A stretch of 6,031 nt of DNA, taken from NCBI GenBank assembly GCA_902490325.1, contig CABUDJ010000093.1, positions 1 through 6,031 on the forward strand, given 5' to 3'. The notes under the pieces were generated by a model. That model did not search any database and was not told the origin of the DNA. It saw only the letters and a program-made list of their open reading frames with translations. Shown in pieces: positions 5,806-6,031 of this stretch (positions are counted from its first letter, which is position 1; the number at the start of each line of letters is the position of its first letter). The translations under genes and the position numbers were made by a program. The DNA is from an uncultured Collinsella sp. GTDB lineage: Bacteria > Actinomycetota > Coriobacteriia > Coriobacteriales > Coriobacteriaceae.

Positions 5806-6031
5806 CGGCAACGGCGCAGGTCGACACTTCTTTTCGCTCCCGCATATCGGCAGACGGTGCGCTCCTGACACTTTTTGATACCTCGCGTGCACGAAAAAGC
5901 ACCCGCCCACACGCCGCGAACGTCAAGTGAGTAGACTTTTTGGCAAAACTCAACCAGACCCGCCTTTGACGCCATCAAAACCGACGCTCCTATAAGTTGT
6001 CAAGAGGCAGTTTGCGGGAGCGCTCTCTCCA
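5806..6031. other. Non-coding upstream region of the glucosidase
   Basis: I find no credible gene here. A 66-codon minus-strand reading at 5753-5953 has no recognisable domain and no ribosome binding site that I can defend. The stretch is less GC-rich in patches (for example around 5930-5950 and 5990-6003) than the genes. It contains the possible divergent promoter, an 8-base palindrome GAGCGCTC at 6018-6025, an 8-base palindrome CGTGCACG at 5886-5893, and three scattered GGAGCG words on the minus strand. Confidence 0.5.
5965..6003 (+). promoter_or_regulatory. Possible divergent promoter with overlapping dyad
   Basis: On the plus strand TTGACG (5966-5971) and TATAAG (5991-5996) each match 5 of 6 consensus positions, with a longer than ideal 19-base spacer. 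The first hexamer lies in a short dyad, TTTGA-CGCCA-TCAAA (5965-5979), that could be an operator. A plus-strand gene would have to begin to the right of the window. A perfect TTGACA on the minus strand (6003-5998) overlaps the same place but has no convincing -10 at 17 bases. Weak evidence throughout. Confidence 0.25.

Noticed and set aside
4541..5878. A 445-codon open frame on the plus strand, antisense to the glucosidase gene
   Set aside because: Its translation is dominated by V, L, A, G, D and E with no domain. It is the expected mirror of a GC-rich gene on the other strand, and the minus-strand GH1 protein is unmistakable.
5753..5953. A 66-codon minus-strand open frame upstream of the glucosidase
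   Set aside because: No recognisable domain, and it overlaps the best promoter and the glucosidase ribosome binding site. It is probably chance.
5998..6003. Perfect TTGACA on the minus strand as the main glucosidase promoter
   Set aside because: The hexamer 17 bases downstream is TTTTGA, a poor -10, and it would give a leader of over 200 bases. The pair at 5777-5805 is better placed.

Overview
The window is GC-rich, bacterial and uniformly organised: all four genes I can support lie on the minus strand and together cover about 90% of it. Base composition, the GC-rich third codon positions and the pairing of multi-TM sensor proteins with a NarL-type regulator suggest a gut actinobacterium of the Coriobacteriia, perhaps Collinsella. 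That placement is inference from style and was not checked by a search.

Reading in the direction of transcription (right to left), the right end (6031 to 5741) is a 291-base non-coding leader. It holds a plausible sigma-70-type promoter and a good ribosome binding site for a glycoside hydrolase family 1 enzyme (5740 to 4310), which is a 6-phospho-beta-glucosidase by its catalytic and phosphate-binding motifs. It would hydrolyse beta-glucosides phosphorylated during PTS uptake; no PTS gene or antiterminator is in the window.

Next is a 263-base intergenic region (4309 to 4047). It is unusually structured: three related copies of a roughly 25-30 base repeat in alternating orientation, a small central hairpin, and then a perfect 18-bp stem with a 5-base loop that probably separates the two transcription units.

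The rest is a tightly packed three-gene signalling operon. Gene one (4046 to 2163) is a membrane protein with about eight TM segments, a PAS-like region, a coiled coil and a C-terminus that resembles a histidine kinase but has lost the phospho-acceptor histidine and the ATP-binding boxes. Gene two (2160 to 667) is an intact membrane histidine kinase of the HisKA_3 (NarX/DesK-like) type. Gene three (670 to 11) is its NarL/LuxR-type response regulator. The junctions are a 2-base gap and a 4-base ATGA overlap, so the products are very probably made in step. The most reasonable model is that the degenerate sensor modulates the active kinase, which phosphorylates the regulator. Stimulus and target genes cannot be read from the sequence.

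I saw no rRNA, tRNA, CRISPR array, insertion sequence or phage gene.
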